A model generated the notes under the pieces. The model was not told the DNA's origin and did not search any database. It worked only from the letters and a program-made list of their open reading frames with translations. The translations under genes were made by a program, and so were the position numbers. A stretch of DNA of 64,000 nucleotides. Source: Kosakonia radicincitans DSM 16656 (lineage in GTDB: Bacteria; Pseudomonadota; Gammaproteobacteria; Enterobacterales; Enterobacteriaceae). The stretch is from contig NZ_CP018016.1 of the NCBI RefSeq assembly GCF_000280495.2, positions 3,720,001 to 3,784,000 on the forward strand, written 5' to 3'. How positions within the stretch are numbered: position 1 is the first letter of the stretch; every line of letters begins with the position of its first letter. Shown here in pieces: positions 1-13,806 of the stretch.

Positions 1-372
1 GGTGCCACTGCACATTAATGCGCTTTCCACCACCACCCAAATCATTGCGCAGCCCACACCGGCAATGAAACGCCAAATCATCCAGCTCCAGAAGCCCACC
101 ATCAGCCCCAGCCCAACGCAGCCAGCAGCGAAAATCAGCGAGGCAATGTAATAGCTGCGGTTAAAACCCAGGCGGCGGATAAGACGCCCGGTCAATAAAG
201 TGCCGAGTAAATTACCGGTAAAATAAGACGAACCCACCATACCGACCTGCCAGGTGGGTAAGTTTTCGTGGGCAAGCCAGAGCGGCACGAGCGTATTCAG
301 CGTCGCGATCGCCAGCGTCAACAGCATCAGGCCGCAGAGCAATAACAGCACCGGCCGGGTATAGGTGGACAT
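1..372 (-). CDS. ycaD: YcaD, MFS transporter, N-terminal part (cut by window edge)
   Basis: The 124 codons present encode the N-terminal third of a major facilitator superfamily permease; the rest lies beyond position 1. The translation starts [20 protein letters not shown] and matches my memory of E. coli YcaD closely, including the [20 protein letters not shown] loop between helices 2 and 3 (the MFS motif A region). Three to four hydrophobic helices are visible. The ATG at 370-372 is the natural start because the hydrophobic first helix follows directly. The substrate of YcaD is not established. In K-12 dmsABC and ycaC separate serS from ycaD; here the two genes are neighbours. Confidence 0.93.
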   Translation of the reverse strand, partial: MSTYTRPVLLLLCGLMLLTLAIATLNTLVPLWLAHENLPTWQVGMVGSSYFTGNLLGTLLTGRLIRRLGFNRSYYIASLIFAAGCVGLGLMVGFWSWMIWRFIAGVGCAMIWVVVESALMCSGT

Positions 373-734
373 GGATTCAAACCGTGAGGAAGTTCAGATT
401 GCGTGCGCATCATGCCATTGGCAAAAGCAAAGTCAATCCACAGAATTAGCGGGCTGACATGAATTGCGCCTTGTCGATTTGAAAAACTTATCCCGCATCA
501 ATTCAAGATACTTCAGGTAATATTCATCTGATTGTTTTTATTGTACTAAGCCACAGAAGCAGTAAAGAGATCAGTAGAAAAATTTCATGGTAGAAAACCA
601 CATTTCACCCGGCCGGCCCGGGAGTAATTAGCAGGTCCGCATATATCATAGAAAAACTGGTTAATGGAGGATTACTCAGCAACGGGACATAAAAAAAGCG
701 CCAACAGGCGCTTTTCAGGAACACTAAAGAAGTA
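373..734. other. Intergenic region ycaD-serS
   Basis: These 362 bases hold no convincing gene. They contain the serS terminator at the right end and must contain the ycaD promoter at the left. The middle is AT-rich with a short GC-rich palindromic patch near 610-622. I see no dmsABC or ycaC remnant by eye. Confidence 0.6.
691..715 (-). terminator. Rho-independent terminator of serS
   Basis: Inverted repeat AAAGCGCC (695-702) and GGCGCTTT (707-714) with loop AACA. On the minus strand it is followed by a T tract from the A run at 691-697. It lies 20 bases downstream of the serS stop. Confidence 0.85.
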
Positions 735-2123
<1,389 letters not shown>

Positions 2124-3467
2124 CTAGCGATAGCGTTTTATAGGGCTTTTATGATCCTGTTCGGCTAGCCAGGCGAGCTTTTCGCCAATCTTGCCCTCAA
2201 GACCTCTGTTGGTGGGGTGATAATAGCGCGTTTGTGCTAATTCCTGCGGAAAATACTCCTCGCCAGCCGCGTAGGCATTGGGTTCGTCGTGCGCATAACG
2301 ATACTCCTGGCCGTACCCCATCTCTTTCATCAATTTTGTTGGTGCATTACGCAGGTGCACAGGCACATCGAAATCCGGACGATCGCGTGCGTCTGCAAGT
2401 GCCGCTTTAAACGCCGTATACACCGCGTTACTCTTCGGCGCGCAGGCCAGGTAGACAATTGCCTGTGCGATTGCACGCTCCCCCTCCGCCGGGCCAACGC
2501 GTGTAAAACAATCCCAGGCGGAAATGGCCACCTGCATGGCGCGCGGATCGGCATTGCCGACATCTTCCGAAGCAATCGCCAGACAGCGACGCGCCACGTA
2601 CAACGGATCGCCTCCGGCAGTGATAATGCGCGCATACCAGTAAAGTGCCGCATCCGGCGCACTGCCGCGTACCGATTTATGCAATGCGGAAATTAAATCG
2701 TAAAAACGGTCGCCTTTGTTATCAAAGCGCGCGCTGCGTTCGCCAGCAATCTCGGTCAACAAGGTCGGTTTCAATACGCGTTTGCCGGCATCATCCAGCT
2801 CTGCCATGTCGGCCATCATTTCCAGCGTGTTAAGCGCCCGTCGAGCATCGCCGCCAACAAGTTCAGCAATCGCCCGTCGGGTTTCATCCGGCAGAACGAT
2901 ATCCTGTCCGCCATAACCACGGGCTTTATCTTCCATCGCCTGCGTCAAAACCTGCTCAATATCTTCCGTCGTGAGAGACTTCAACAGATAAACACGCGCG
3001 CGAGAGAGCAACGCTGAGTTGAGTTCAAAAGAGGGGTTTTCGGTTGTTGCGCCGATAAAAGTGATAGTGCCGTCTTCAATATGCGGTAAAAATGCGTCCT
3101 GCTGGCTTTTATTAAAACGGTGGACTTCGTCAACAAACAGAATGGTACGCCGCCCGGCATTGCGATTCTGCCGCGCGCGCTCGATGGCTTCACGGATCTC
3201 TTTCACGCCAGACGTCACCGCAGAAATGCGCTCAACATCCGCGTTCGCATAACGGGCAATCACTTCCGCCAGCGTCGTTTTCCCCGTACCCGGCGGTCCC
3301 CAGAGGATCATCGAGTGCAGATGCCCTGCCTCAATGGCGCGCGGCAAAGGTTTGCCCGCCGCCAGAAGGTGCTGCTGACCTATGTACTGCGCTAAATTTT
3401 CTGGCCGCATACGGGCGGCCAGAGGTTGAAACGCATTGTCGGAGAAATCGAGCGACATATTGCTCAT
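2124..3467 (-). CDS. rarA: Replication-associated recombination protein A (AAA+ ATPase)
   Basis: RarA (MgsA) is a clamp-loader-like AAA+ ATPase that acts at stalled replication forks and is related to eukaryotic WRNIP1. The 447 residues match the usual length. Walker A is [13 protein letters not shown] near residue 55 and Walker B/DExH is [15 protein letters not shown] near 110. The C-terminal part carries the tetramerisation domain ending in the conserved SPIKRYR. It starts 9 bases after lolA, so lolA-rarA are very likely co-transcribed, as in E. coli. Confidence 0.97.
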   Translation of the reverse strand: MSNMSLDFSDNAFQPLAARMRPENLAQYIGQQHLLAAGKPLPRAIEAGHLHSMILWGPPGTGKTTLAEVIARYANADVERISAVTSGVKEIREAIERARQNRNAGRRTILFVDEVHRFNKSQQDAFLPHIEDGTITFIGATTENPSFELNSALLSRARVYLLKSLTTEDIEQVLTQAMEDKARGYGGQDIVLPDETRRAIAELVGGDARRALNTLEMMADMAELDDAGKRVLKPTLLTEIAGERSARFDNKGDRFYDLISALHKSVRGSAPDAALYWYARIITAGGDPLYVARRCLAIASEDVGNADPRAMQVAISAWDCFTRVGPAEGERAIAQAIVYLACAPKSNAVYTAFKAALADARDRPDFDVPVHLRNAPTKLMKEMGYGQEYRYAHDEPNAYAAGEEYFPQELAQTRYYHPTNRGLEGKIGEKLAWLAEQDHKSPIKRYR

Positions 3468-3476
3468 CCGCGCCTC

Positions 3477-4088
3477 TTACTTACGCTGATCGTCAACCGT
3501 TACGCCCTGCGGCGGGGTAAAGGTGAATTTAGCGGGATCGACCGCGCCATTTTGCTGTGATTTCAGTTGATAGCTACTGCGCTGATCGTCCTGTTCAATT
3601 GCACTGAACTGATGAATGGTGCCATCGCGACCAACATTGATAGTGAATTGCTTCAGATTACCGTTGTTACCTTTCGGGGTCAGAACAAAGTCATCGCCCT
3701 TTTGCTCTATATTGTACTGCTGCCAGTCACTGGCCTGATTACGGGCAATCAGCATAAACGGTGTATTGCCGGTGGCATCTTTCAGCCAGGTCGCAGTAGC
3801 CTGTTCAACAAACGGGTTGTAGAACCACAGGGTTTTCCCGTCAGAAACCAGCACGCTTTCGTCCGGCTGAGTCATATGCCAGTTGAACAGATTCGGACGC
3901 TTAACCCACAAATCCCCTTGACCTTCCTGTACCGCAGCTCCGCTGCCATCCGTCACTTTTTGAGTGAAACTGGCATGGAAACTGCTGACTTTATCGAGAC
4001 GGCTTTTCAGGTCGCTGGAAGCATCCGCCCATACGTTGCTGGCCAGCAAACTGCCCATTAACGCATACGCCACGGCGATTTTTTTCAT
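3477..4088 (-). CDS. lolA: Outer-membrane lipoprotein carrier protein LolA
   Basis: Periplasmic chaperone that takes lipoproteins released by LolCDE and carries them to LolB. It is 203 residues, as in E. coli. A signal peptide is evident ([21 protein letters not shown], cleavage before DASSDL). The mature part shows the expected beta-rich LolA pattern, with [14 protein letters not shown] and [14 protein letters not shown] strands. It lies between ftsK (119-base gap) and rarA (9-base gap). Confidence 0.97.
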   Translation of the reverse strand: MKKIAVAYALMGSLLASNVWADASSDLKSRLDKVSSFHASFTQKVTDGSGAAVQEGQGDLWVKRPNLFNWHMTQPDESVLVSDGKTLWFYNPFVEQATATWLKDATGNTPFMLIARNQASDWQQYNIEQKGDDFVLTPKGNNGNLKQFTINVGRDGTIHQFSAIEQDDQRSSYQLKSQQNGAVDPAKFTFTPPQGVTVDDQRK

Positions 4089-4207
4089 CGTTATTCCTCA
4101 AATACGTCACTCCCGACGTGGGAGAATACTTCTGTCACTCTAAGCACCGAATACAAAGAGAGACAGAAGAAAAGACTGAATTTTTACTTATTTACCCAGC
4201 ATTGCAA

Positions 4208-7200
4208 TCACTCGAATGGCGGCGGCGCCAGTACCTCACGGTTACCATTGTGCCCCTGTTCGCTGACAATTCCCTGAGCTTCCATCTGCTCGATAATACG
4301 CGCCGCACGGTTATAGCCAATGCGGAACTGGCGCTGAACGCCGGAAATAGATGCCTTGCGTTTTTCGGTCACGAAGTTAACGGCCTGATCAAATAACGGA
4401 TCCAGCTCTTCCGCACCGTCAAAACCTCCGCCTGCACCACCTTCACTTTCGCTGTCAGACGTAATGCCATCGACATATTGCGGGCGACCACGCGCTTTCC
4501 AGTCCTGCACCACAGCATGCACTTCCTGGTCACGGACGAACGCCCCGTGGACACGCACCGGCGCGGAGGTAGAGTTTGGACCGGAGTAAAGCATATCGCC
4601 CATCCCAAGCAGAGATTCCGCACCGCCCTGATCGAGGATGGTACGCGAATCAATCTTACTCGATACGGTAAAGGCGATACGCGTCGGGATGTTCGCTTTA
4701 ATCAGACCGGTGATAACGTCAACCGACGGACGCTGGGTCGCCAGGACCAGGTGAATACCTGCGGCACGCGCTTTCTGCGCCAGGCGCGCAATCAGCTCTT
4801 CCACTTTCTTGCCGACGGTCATCATCAGGTCAGCAAATTCGTCCACCATCACCACGATATACGGCAGTTTTTCCAGCACCGGATGCTGAGCATCCATACT
4901 GTCGCCCGGTTTCCAGTACGGATCCGGGATCGGACGCCCCATACGGGCAGCTTCAGCAATTTTCTCGTTGTAGCCTGCCAGATTACGTACGCCGAGCGCC
5001 GACATTAACTTATAGCGACGCTCCATCTCGTTGACGCTCCAGCGCAACGCATTGGCAGCGTCTTTCATATCGGTAACCACTTCGGTCAGCAGATGCGGAA
5101 TACCTTCATACACCGAAAGTTCGAGCATTTTCGGGTCGATCATAATAAAGCGCACCTCTTCCGGCGTCGCTTTATACAACATGCTGAGGATCATGGCGTT
5201 CACGCCCACCGACTTACCAGAGCCAGTTGTACCGGCAACCAGCAGGTGCGGCATTTTCGCCAGATCGGCAATCACCGGATCGCCAGCGATATCTTTACCC
5301 AGCACTACGGTCAGCGGCGACGGGCTTTCCCTGAATTTCACGCAGTCCAGCACTTCACGCAGATAGACGGTCTGACGTTTCTTGTTCGGTAATTCCAGGC
5401 CAACATAAGGCTTACCGGGAATCACTTCCACCACGCGCACGGCAACGGTGGAAAGCGAACGCGCCAGATCGCGGGACAGGTTGGAAATACGTGCGGCTTT
5501 CACCCCCGGTGCCAGATTCAGCTCAAAGCGGGTAATTACCGGCCCCGGCGAATAATTCACCACATCGGCTTTGATGCGGAAATCGGCCAGACGCGCTTCG
5601 ACCAGTCGCGCCATTTGCTCAAGCGCAAAGGTATCAACCGGTTCGACTTCCGCTGGCGGCTGCGTCAGCAGATCCAGTGACGGTAACGGCGTCGTCGGTT
5701 TCTGCACCGGTCGGCTGTCGCCATTACGCATCAGCAGAGGATGGATCAGGCTCTCTTGCTGCTGTGGCGCAGCCTGATGCTGTGGCGGCATAGTGGGCTG
5801 CTGAACCGTCTGTTGAACCTGCGGCTGATAGTGCGGCTGTGCTGGCTGCTGGTGCGGCGACGTCGGTTGTTGATAATGCTGCGGCTGCTGTACTGGCGGC
5901 TCCGGCTCTGGCATCACGCCTGGCGTAAACAGCGGTTCGTGCGGACGATCATCAACCAGCGTTTTCATTGGTGAAAACGCAAAATCCTCAGGCATAAAGG
6001 CCGGAGCGCCTGCTGACTGCTCTCCCGAATAACGCTGTTGCTGAGAGGCTGCGAACTGGCGGGCCAGCTCAGCTTCTTCCGCTTCTTCCTCGCTCATTAC
6101 CGGATGCTGCGGATGAAACTGTGGCGCATCGTGCTGGAATTGATTTCCATAGCGATCTTGCTGTGTTGCGGCAAACTGGCGTGCCAGTTCGTTCTGCTGC
6201 AGCATATCGGCTTCATCGTCATCATGCTGACGCACTTCTTCCTCGCGGGCGCGCTCTTCGGCCATGCGCTGGGAAGGCAATTTGATACCGTAAGACGCCA
6301 GCTCGCGGCGCGTCGGAACACGAACACGGTTCGGGCGGGGCAACTGCGGACCAATCCCCTCTTTAACCTGCGGACGCGGCGCGCCACCAGCAGCCAGGCT
6401 AAAGACAGGCGCTGCGCCTGCCGCTGCGGGGCTGACATGGCCCGTAGCTTGTTGTACACCAGCCGCGACAGGAGCAACAGATGGATCAACCGCGGCAACC
6501 GATGGCGCAGAGAAAACAGCAGGTTTTGCTGCGGGTTCATCAACAACAGGCTCCGGAATTGGCTGATACCAGGCGGCAAGTTGTTCACGCTCACGCGCAC
6601 GCTTCTCTTCCACTTCTTCAAAGTAGTAAAGCGGCGGACGAGTCTGTTTTACTTCTTCAACGACCGGTGCAGGTTCAGGCGTGATTATCGGTTCCGGAGC
6701 CGGTGCGATTTGCGGTTCGCTTTGCCATGGCAACGGTTCCTGCAGTTGCTGAGCATAAACCTCTTCTTCCGGCGGCAGTGGCGCTACCGGTGCATCCGGC
6801 ATCCATACAGCTTCTGCGGCAGGTTGCTGCCACTCGGGGAGTGCATGCTGAGGGGAATGATACGGGACCTCCTGAGCAGCTTCGACATACTGCTCTGGCT
6901 GATAAGGCGCTTGCGGTGGTACCTGAGTTGCTGGTGCCTGCGCATACGGCCATTCAACATCTTGCTGCATTGCGGGGACGTAAGGTTCAGCAGGTGCCGC
7001 ATAGGCCTGCACAGTGGCGGTTGTCGCTGCTGCGGCTGCCACTACCGGTTCAGTGACGCTGTGTCCGTTCAGCAGTGGATCGTACTCCTGCTCAGCTTCC
7101 GTAGCGCGATGCCCGGAGAACAGGACGTCATCAGCATCCGCCGGCATACCGCGAGCGCTGTATGCGATCTCATCTTCTTCATCGTCCATCCGCTTACCGG

Positions 7201-7993
7201 AGAACAGCGCTTCGTCGGTTTTACGCCCCATCGGGTTGACAAATTTTTCAGCCACGCGCTTACGGCGTGCCAGCGCGCCACGAAGAATACGAGCACGGCG
7301 CGACTCTCGCGGTTTTTCCTCTTCGTACTCTTCATCGTCTTCGTACTCGTCATCATCAACCCAGGTGTCATCGCGGCGGGTACGATTACTGGCGAAGGTC
7401 AGAATATTAAGGATGACACTGCCGATTTTCTCGGCGATGGTGACCCACGACCAGCCGGTAAATAGGGTCAACCCGGCGGCCCAAATGCAGAGCAGCGCAA
7501 GCGTACCACCGCTGCTGCGCAACAGAGGTTGCAGCGTAGTACTTAGCAGACTGCCAATCACCCCGCCGGAGGCGAAATACCAGATATCATCGGCATTAAT
7601 CGCGGCCAGACCGCAGGAGGTCAGGATCAATGCCAGCGCACCAATCATGCGCAGCGATACGGCAAAGTAATCGATGTAATCTTCACTGGCGCGGTGACGA
7701 TAAGCAAACCAGCAGCCGCCAATGATGATCACCGGAATGGTGTAGGCCATAACGCCAAAAATAAAAAACAGCGTATCGGCAAGCCATGCGCCGGGCACAC
7801 CACCCAGATTATGGATAGGTTCATGCCAGGCCGTTTGCGACCAGCTAGGATCAGACGGGTTAAAACTTAAGAGCGCTGCCATCAACCAGACGGCAGAAAG
7901 TGAAACGAGGATCAGCAACGCCTCCAAGAGTCGGCGCCCGCTGCTAAGCTTGGTCAGTGTGACTTCTTTGTCTTCGGTGTATTCCTGGCTCAA
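4208..7993 (-). CDS. ftsK: DNA translocase FtsK
   Basis: Septal DNA pump that couples cell division to chromosome dimer resolution through XerCD at dif. The N-terminal ~200 residues contain four to five membrane helices. Residues ~210-770 form a long Pro/Gln/Glu-rich linker with repeated ARQFAA(S/T)QQ.RY units. The motor has Walker [13 protein letters not shown] and Walker [14 protein letters not shown]. The C-terminal gamma winged helix ([20 protein letters not shown]) reads KOPS sequences. At 1261 residues it is about 70 shorter than K-12 FtsK. The difference is probably in the linker, which varies between species. The low-complexity linker keeps a long antisense frame open, which I do not regard as a gene. 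Confidence 0.97.
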   Translation of the reverse strand: MSQEYTEDKEVTLTKLSSGRRLLEALLILVSLSAVWLMAALLSFNPSDPSWSQTAWHEPIHNLGGVPGAWLADTLFFIFGVMAYTIPVIIIGGCWFAYRHRASEDYIDYFAVSLRMIGALALILTSCGLAAINADDIWYFASGGVIGSLLSTTLQPLLRSSGGTLALLCIWAAGLTLFTGWSWVTIAEKIGSVILNILTFASNRTRRDDTWVDDDEYEDDEEYEEEKPRESRRARILRGALARRKRVAEKFVNPMGRKTDEALFSGKRMDDEEDEIAYSARGMPADADDVLFSGHRATEAEQEYDPLLNGHSVTEPVVAAAAATTATVQAYAAPAEPYVPAMQQDVEWPYAQAPATQVPPQAPYQPEQYVEAAQEVPYHSPQHALPEWQQPAAEAVWMPDAPVAPLPPEEEVYAQQLQEPLPWQSEPQIAPAPEPIITPEPAPVVEEVKQTRPPLYYFEEVEEKRAREREQLAAWYQPIPEPVVDEPAAKPAVFSAPSVAAVDPSVAPVAAGVQQATGHVSPAAAGAAPVFSLAAGGAPRPQVKEGIGPQLPRPNRVRVPTRRELASYGIKLPSQRMAEERAREEEVRQHDDDEADMLQQNELARQFAATQQDRYGNQFQHDAPQFHPQHPVMSEEEAEEAELARQFAASQQQRYSGEQSAGAPAFMPEDFAFSPMKTLVDDRPHEPLFTPGVMPEPEPPVQQPQHYQQPTSPHQQPAQPHYQPQVQQTVQQPTMPPQHQAAPQQQESLIHPLLMRNGDSRPVQKPTTPLPSLDLLTQPPAEVEPVDTFALEQMARLVEARLADFRIKADVVNYSPGPVITRFELNLAPGVKAARISNLSRDLARSLSTVAVRVVEVIPGKPYVGLELPNKKRQTVYLREVLDCVKFRESPSPLTVVLGKDIAGDPVIADLAKMPHLLVAGTTGSGKSVGVNAMILSMLYKATPEEVRFIMIDPKMLELSVYEGIPHLLTEVVTDMKDAANALRWSVNEMERRYKLMSALGVRNLAGYNEKIAEAARMGRPIPDPYWKPGDSMDAQHPVLEKLPYIVVMVDEFADLMMTVGKKVEELIARLAQKARAAGIHLVLATQRPSVDVITGLIKANIPTRIAFTVSSKIDSRTILDQGGAESLLGMGDMLYSGPNSTSAPVRVHGAFVRDQEVHAVVQDWKARGRPQYVDGITSDSESEGGAGGGFDGAEELDPLFDQAVNFVTEKRKASISGVQRQFRIGYNRAARIIEQMEAQGIVSEQGHNGNREVLAPPPFE

Positions 7994-8028
7994 GACAGGC
8001 TCTCCAGGTCCTTGATGCTAAAACGGAC

Positions 8029-8055
8029 AACAGCGCCGGGTCTCCCCGGCACTGT
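8029..8055 (-). terminator. Putative terminator after lrp
   Basis: Two-part hairpin: outer arms AACAG (8029-8033) and CTGTT (8051-8055), inner arms GCCGGG (8035-8040) and CCCGGC (8044-8049). On the minus strand it is followed by a short, interrupted T stretch. It lies 58 bases after the lrp stop. Confidence 0.6.
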
Positions 8056-8113
8056 TGCTGTATGGATTAACAGGAGTGTAATCAAAAAACAGCGATTGTG
8101 CACCTGTTCCGTA

Positions 8114-8608
8114 TTAGCGCGTCTTAATTACCAGACGATTGCTCTGTTTAACTTCTTCCATCACCACATATGTGCGGGTGTCGTTTACGCCCGGCAGACG
8201 CAGCAGGGTTTCCCCTAACAGTTTGCGGTAGGCCGACATATCCGGTACACGCGTCTTCAACAGGTAGTCGAAGTCGCCTGAAACCAGATGACACTCTTGA
8301 ATTTCTTCAAGTTTTTGCACAGCGGCGTTGAATTGTTCAAACACATCGGGCGCGCCACGATTCAGAGTAATCTCAACAAATACCAGAAGTGATGCATCCA
8401 GATAATGCGGATTTAGCAGCGCGGTATAGCCCTGAATAAATCCTTGTCTTTCCAGCCTGCGCACACGCTCAAGGCACGGCGTCGGGGAAAGTCCCACTCG
8501 TTTAGAAAGCTCGACGTTGGAAATACGCCCATCTTTTTGCAGTTCGTTCAGAATATTACGATCAATGCGGTCGAGATCTTTGCCTGGGCGCTTCTTGCTA
8601 TCTACCAT
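8114..8608 (-). CDS. lrp: Leucine-responsive regulatory protein
   Basis: Global feast/famine transcription factor that senses leucine and other amino acids and controls amino-acid metabolism, transport and pili. The 164 residues appear identical or nearly identical to K-12 Lrp. The N-terminal HTH is seen in NVELSKRVGLSPTPCLERVR, followed by the C-terminal RAM/AsnC effector domain. I chose the ATG at 8606-8608 (MVDSKKRPGKDLDR), the conserved family start. An upstream in-frame ATG at 8659 would add 17 residues unlike Lrp. The gene is divergent from trxB across a 523-base region, as in E. coli. Confidence 0.98.
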   Translation of the reverse strand: MVDSKKRPGKDLDRIDRNILNELQKDGRISNVELSKRVGLSPTPCLERVRRLERQGFIQGYTALLNPHYLDASLLVFVEITLNRGAPDVFEQFNAAVQKLEEIQECHLVSGDFDYLLKTRVPDMSAYRKLLGETLLRLPGVNDTRTYVVMEEVKQSNRLVIKTR

Positions 8609-10097
<1,489 letters not shown>

Positions 10098-10124
10098 TCT
10101 TTACAAGTCAGTAACAAAGGTAAA

Positions 10125-10153
10125 AAAGGCGACTATAAGTCGCCTTTATTTTT
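10125..10153 (+). terminator. Rho-independent terminator of trxB
   Basis: Arms AAAGGCGACT (10125-10134) and AGTCGCCTTT (10138-10147) with a very short loop, followed by ATTTTT. It begins 28 bases after the trxB stop. Confidence 0.85.
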
Positions 10154-10212
10154 GCCCCGATGTAACATTGCGCAAGCTAAAAATTCCGATAACTTCACCT
10201 GCTAAGCGCGCA

Positions 10213-11979
10213 ATGAATAAAACCCGTCAACAAGAACTCACTCGCTGGTTGAAACAGCAAAGCATTATTTCCCGCCGCTGGTTAATGCTTTCCCGCCTTC
10301 TCGGCGTGGTCAGCGGCGCACTGATTGTGGCGCAGGCCTGGATACTGGCGCGCATCCTTAATCATATGATTATGGAAAATATTCCGCGTGAGGCGTTGCT
10401 GCTACCCTTCACTTTACTGGTGCTGATCTTCATCCTGCGTAGTTGGGTTGTCTGGCTGCGTGAACGGGTGGGATTTCATGCCGGGGCGCACATTCGTTTT
10501 GAAATCCGTCGACAAGTGCTGGATCGCCTGCACCAGGCGGGTCCGGCCTGGATTCAGGGTAAACCCACCGGGAGCTGGGCAACGCTGATACTTGAACAAA
10601 TTGACGATATGCACGATTTCTATGCCCGCTATTTACCGCAGATGGCCCTTGCGGCCAGCGTGCCGCTGTTAATAGTTCTCACTTTATTCCCCGTCAATTG
10701 GGCCGCCGCGCTTATTTTGCTCGGTACAGCTCCCCTTATCCCGCTGTTTATGGCGATGGTTGGAATGGGGGCCGCCGATGCTAACCGCCGTAACTTTAAA
10801 GCGCTGGCGCGTTTGAGCGGTCATTTTCTTGATCGCCTGCGAGGTATGGAAACGCTGCGTATCTTTGGTCGCGGTGAAGCGGAAACCGAGAGTATCCGTC
10901 GCGCATCTCAGGATTTCCGTAGCCGGACTATGGAAGTATTGCGTCTGGCCTTCTTATCTTCCGGCGTGCTGGAGTTTTTCGCTTCGCTATCGATTGCGCT
11001 GGTCGCGGTCTACTTCGGCTTCTCTTATCTCGGCGAGCTGAATTTTGGTCATTATGGCACCGGCGTTACGCTGTTCGCCGGTTTCCTTGCTCTGGTGCTG
11101 GCACCGGAGTTTTTCCAGCCGCTACGCGATCTGGGTACCTTCTATCATGCCAAGGCGCAGGCTATCGGCGCTGCCGACAGCCTAAAAACGTTTATGGAAG
11201 CACCGCTGGCTCAGCCACAACGCGGTGAAACCCGGTTAGCAAGCGATGAGCCTGTCACACTCACCGCAAGCAATTTGATAATAAAGTCTGCCGAAGGCGC
11301 AGAACTCGCCGGGCCGCTCAACTTCACTCTTGCCGCCGGAAAACGTGTGGTAGTGGTAGGTAAAAGCGGTTCCGGTAAGAGCTCACTGATTAATGTTCTC
11401 TCTGGTTTCTTGCCCTATGAGGGCTCACTGCGCGTAAATGGGATTGAGCTGAGCGCGCTTGAGCCGGATAGCTGGCGCGAAGCGATAAGCTGGGTGGGGC
11501 AAAACCCACAGCTTCCGGCAACCACGTTACGGGAAAACGTCCTGCTGGCGCGGCCAAATACCAGCGCTGCTGAACTGCAAACGGCACTGGATAAAGCCTG
11601 GGTCAGCGAATTTTTACCTCTGTTGCCGGAAGGGCTGGAAACGCAGCCTGCCGACCAGGCCGTACGCCTCTCTGTTGGTCAGGCGCAGCGTGTCGCCGTA
11701 GCCCGTGCGCTACTTTCACCGTGCAAATTACTGTTGCTGGATGAGCCTTCCGCCAGCCTGGATGCCCATAGTGAGCAACGGGTTATGCAGGCGTTGACTG
11801 AATCTTCCCACCAGCAAACCACGTTGATGGTTACTCACCAACTGGAAAATCTGAACGAATGGGATGCCATTTGGGTGATGCAGGATGGCAAGATCATTGA
11901 GCAAGGCAGCTATGCGGAACTTTCAACGGCGCAGGGAACGTTTGCCGACCTTCTCGCCCACCGCCAGGAGGAGATTTAA
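10213..11979 (+). CDS. cydD: Heterodimeric ABC exporter subunit CydD
   Basis: With CydC it forms an inner-membrane ABC exporter for heme and thiols (glutathione, cysteine) needed to assemble cytochrome bd. The 588 residues equal K-12 CydD. Six membrane helices lie in the first ~320 residues. The nucleotide-binding domain has Walker A GKSGSGKSSLIN, a signature in SVGQAQRVAVARALL, and Walker B LLLLDEPSASLD. I chose the ATG at 10213 (MNKTRQQELTRWLK). The frame stays open further upstream through trxB, but that part is not CydD-like. Its stop codon abuts the cydC start. Confidence 0.97.
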   Translation: MNKTRQQELTRWLKQQSIISRRWLMLSRLLGVVSGALIVAQAWILARILNHMIMENIPREALLLPFTLLVLIFILRSWVVWLRERVGFHAGAHIRFEIRRQVLDRLHQAGPAWIQGKPTGSWATLILEQIDDMHDFYARYLPQMALAASVPLLIVLTLFPVNWAAALILLGTAPLIPLFMAMVGMGAADANRRNFKALARLSGHFLDRLRGMETLRIFGRGEAETESIRRASQDFRSRTMEVLRLAFLSSGVLEFFASLSIALVAVYFGFSYLGELNFGHYGTGVTLFAGFLALVLAPEFFQPLRDLGTFYHAKAQAIGAADSLKTFMEAPLAQPQRGETRLASDEPVTLTASNLIIKSAEGAELAGPLNFTLAAGKRVVVVGKSGSGKSSLINVLSGFLPYEGSLRVNGIELSALEPDSWREAISWVGQNPQLPATTLRENVLLARPNTSAAELQTALDKAWVSEFLPLLPEGLETQPADQAVRLSVGQAQRVAVARALLSPCKLLLLDEPSASLDAHSEQRVMQALTESSHQQTTLMVTHQLENLNEWDAIWVMQDGKIIEQGSYAELSTAQGTFADLLAHRQEEI

Positions 11980-13701
11980 ATGCGTGCTTTGTTACCTTAT
12001 CTCGCGCTGTATAAACGCCACAAATGGATGTTGCTGCTGGGCGTGATCCTCGCGATTATCACCCTACTGGCCAGTATCGGGCTGTTAACGCTCTCCGGGT
12101 GGTTCCTGTCGGCCTCTGCGGTCGTTGGCGTTGCCGGGCTTTACAGTTTTAACTATATGCTGCCTGCGGCCGGGGTTCGTGGCGCGGCTATTACCCGTAC
12201 CGCCGGACGTTATTTTGAGCGTCTGGTCAGCCATGAGGCCACTTTCCGCGTACTGGAACATTTGCGCGTCGCCACTTTCAGCAAACTGTTACCCCTCTCC
12301 CCTGCCGGGCTGGCGCGTTTTCGCCAGGGGGAATTGCTGAACCGGGTGGTAGCCGATGTCGATACACTCGACCATCTTTATTTGCGCGTCATCTCTCCGC
12401 TGGTCGGCGCACTGGTGGTCATCATTGTGGTGATGGTCGGTTTAAGCGTTCTGGATGTCTCTCTGGCGCTGATGCTCGGCGGTATCATGCTGGCAACGCT
12501 GCTTACATTGCCGCCACTCTTTTACCGGGCGGGAAAACCAACCGGCGAGAACCTGACAGCTCTGCGCGGCCAGTATCGTCAGCAATTAACCAGTTGGTTA
12601 CAGGGCCAGGCGGAACTGACCATTTTTGGTGCCAGCCAGCGCTACCGTGAACAACTGGAGAATACAGAGTTAAACTGGCACGACGCCCAGCGCCGTCAGT
12701 CTGACCTGAGTGCCGTTTCGCAGGCGCTGATGTTGCTGATTAGCGGCGTAGCGGTCATCGTCATGCTATGGTTTGCTTCCGGCGATGTTGGCGGCAATAC
12801 GCAGCCAGGCGCATTAATCGCGCTGTTCGTCTTCTGTGCGCTGGCGGCGTTTGAAGCGCTGGCGCCGGTTACTGGCGCTTTCCAGCACCTTGGCCAGGTG
12901 ATCGCTTCCGCCACCCGCATTACGCAAATCACCGACTGCCCGCCAGATGTGACTTTCCCACAATCCAGTATGCCTGTATCAGAGCATGTTGCGGTGCAAT
13001 TTAAGGATCTGGCTTTTAGCTATCCCGGGCAGCCGCAGCGTGCGCTGGAGAATATCGCATTGTCGATAGCCGCGGGTGAACATGTCGCCATTCTGGGCCG
13101 TACCGGCTGCGGCAAATCAACGCTGCTACAACTGCTTACGCGCGCCTGGGATCCTCAGCAGGGCGAAATTCGGCTGAACGATCGGCCGCTGAGCGAGATT
13201 GCCGAAGCAACGCTGCGTTCACTCATTAGCATGGTTCCACAGCGCGTACATCTGTTTAGCGCTACGCTGCGAGATAACTTGTTGCTTGCGGCGCCGCAGG
13301 CCAGCGATGAAATGTTAAGCGCGATGCTGACGCGCGTCGGGCTGGAAAAACTGCTCGATGATGGCGGTTTGAACGCGTGGTTAGGTGAAGGTGGTCGCCA
13401 GCTTTCCGGCGGTGAATTGCGCCGCCTGGCAATTGCCCGCGCGCTGTTGCATGACGCTCCGCTGGTCTTACTGGATGAACCAACCGAAGGGCTGGACGCT
13501 GAAACAGAAAGCCAGGTGCTTGAATTACTTCGTGAAGTGATGAAAGACAAAACGCTGTTAATGGTCACGCATCGTCTGCGCGGGCTGGCGTTTTTTGATC
13601 GCATAATTGTGATGGACAACGGACAAATAATTGAGCAAGGTAATCACGCAGCGTTAATGGCGAAACAGGGTCGGTATTACCAGTTTAAGCAGCGTCTGTA
13701 G
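11980..13701 (+). CDS. cydC: Heterodimeric ABC exporter subunit CydC
   Basis: Partner of CydD in the heme/thiol exporter required for cytochrome bd assembly and periplasmic redox balance. It has 573 residues, as in E. coli. The N-terminal half contains six hydrophobic helices. The ATPase domain shows Walker A GRTGCGKSTLLQ, signature LSGGELRRLAIARALL and Walker B LVLLDEPTEGLD. The start ATG follows the cydD TAA with no spacer and AGGAGGAG lies inside the cydD end, so the two are translationally linked. Confidence 0.97.
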   Translation: MRALLPYLALYKRHKWMLLLGVILAIITLLASIGLLTLSGWFLSASAVVGVAGLYSFNYMLPAAGVRGAAITRTAGRYFERLVSHEATFRVLEHLRVATFSKLLPLSPAGLARFRQGELLNRVVADVDTLDHLYLRVISPLVGALVVIIVVMVGLSVLDVSLALMLGGIMLATLLTLPPLFYRAGKPTGENLTALRGQYRQQLTSWLQGQAELTIFGASQRYREQLENTELNWHDAQRRQSDLSAVSQALMLLISGVAVIVMLWFASGDVGGNTQPGALIALFVFCALAAFEALAPVTGAFQHLGQVIASATRITQITDCPPDVTFPQSSMPVSEHVAVQFKDLAFSYPGQPQRALENIALSIAAGEHVAILGRTGCGKSTLLQLLTRAWDPQQGEIRLNDRPLSEIAEATLRSLISMVPQRVHLFSATLRDNLLLAAPQASDEMLSAMLTRVGLEKLLDDGGLNAWLGEGGRQLSGGELRRLAIARALLHDAPLVLLDEPTEGLDAETESQVLELLREVMKDKTLLMVTHRLRGLAFFDRIIVMDNGQIIEQGNHAALMAKQGRYYQFKQRL

Positions 13702-13704
13702 TTG

Positions 13705-13768
13705 ATATTCGTCATTTTGCCGCTTCTGCCGCAGCGCGATTAAAGTGAAATGGCAAAATGACGATATT
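13705..13768. repeat. Long hairpin between cydC and aat
   Basis: Arms at 13705-13721 and 13752-13768 share GGCAAAATGACG/CGTCATTTTGCC, a perfect 12-base match that extends to about 16 pairs with one bulge. The ~30-base loop contains a smaller CGCT...AGCG hairpin. The left arm starts four bases after the cydC stop. No T run follows directly on the plus strand (TTAAAAGG), so it is not a standard terminator. It may be an mRNA-stabilising or processing structure. Confidence 0.7.
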
Positions 13769-13806
13769 AAAAGGGGTCCCTTGTCGCGTTGTGGAGCGTT
13801 GTTGTC

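Noticed and set aside
6038..7465. 475-codon open frame on the plus strand, antisense to ftsK
   Set aside because: It lies opposite the repetitive Pro/Gln/Glu-rich linker, whose codon bias removes stops from the complementary strand. The product is rich in Arg, Phe and Cys and resembles nothing.
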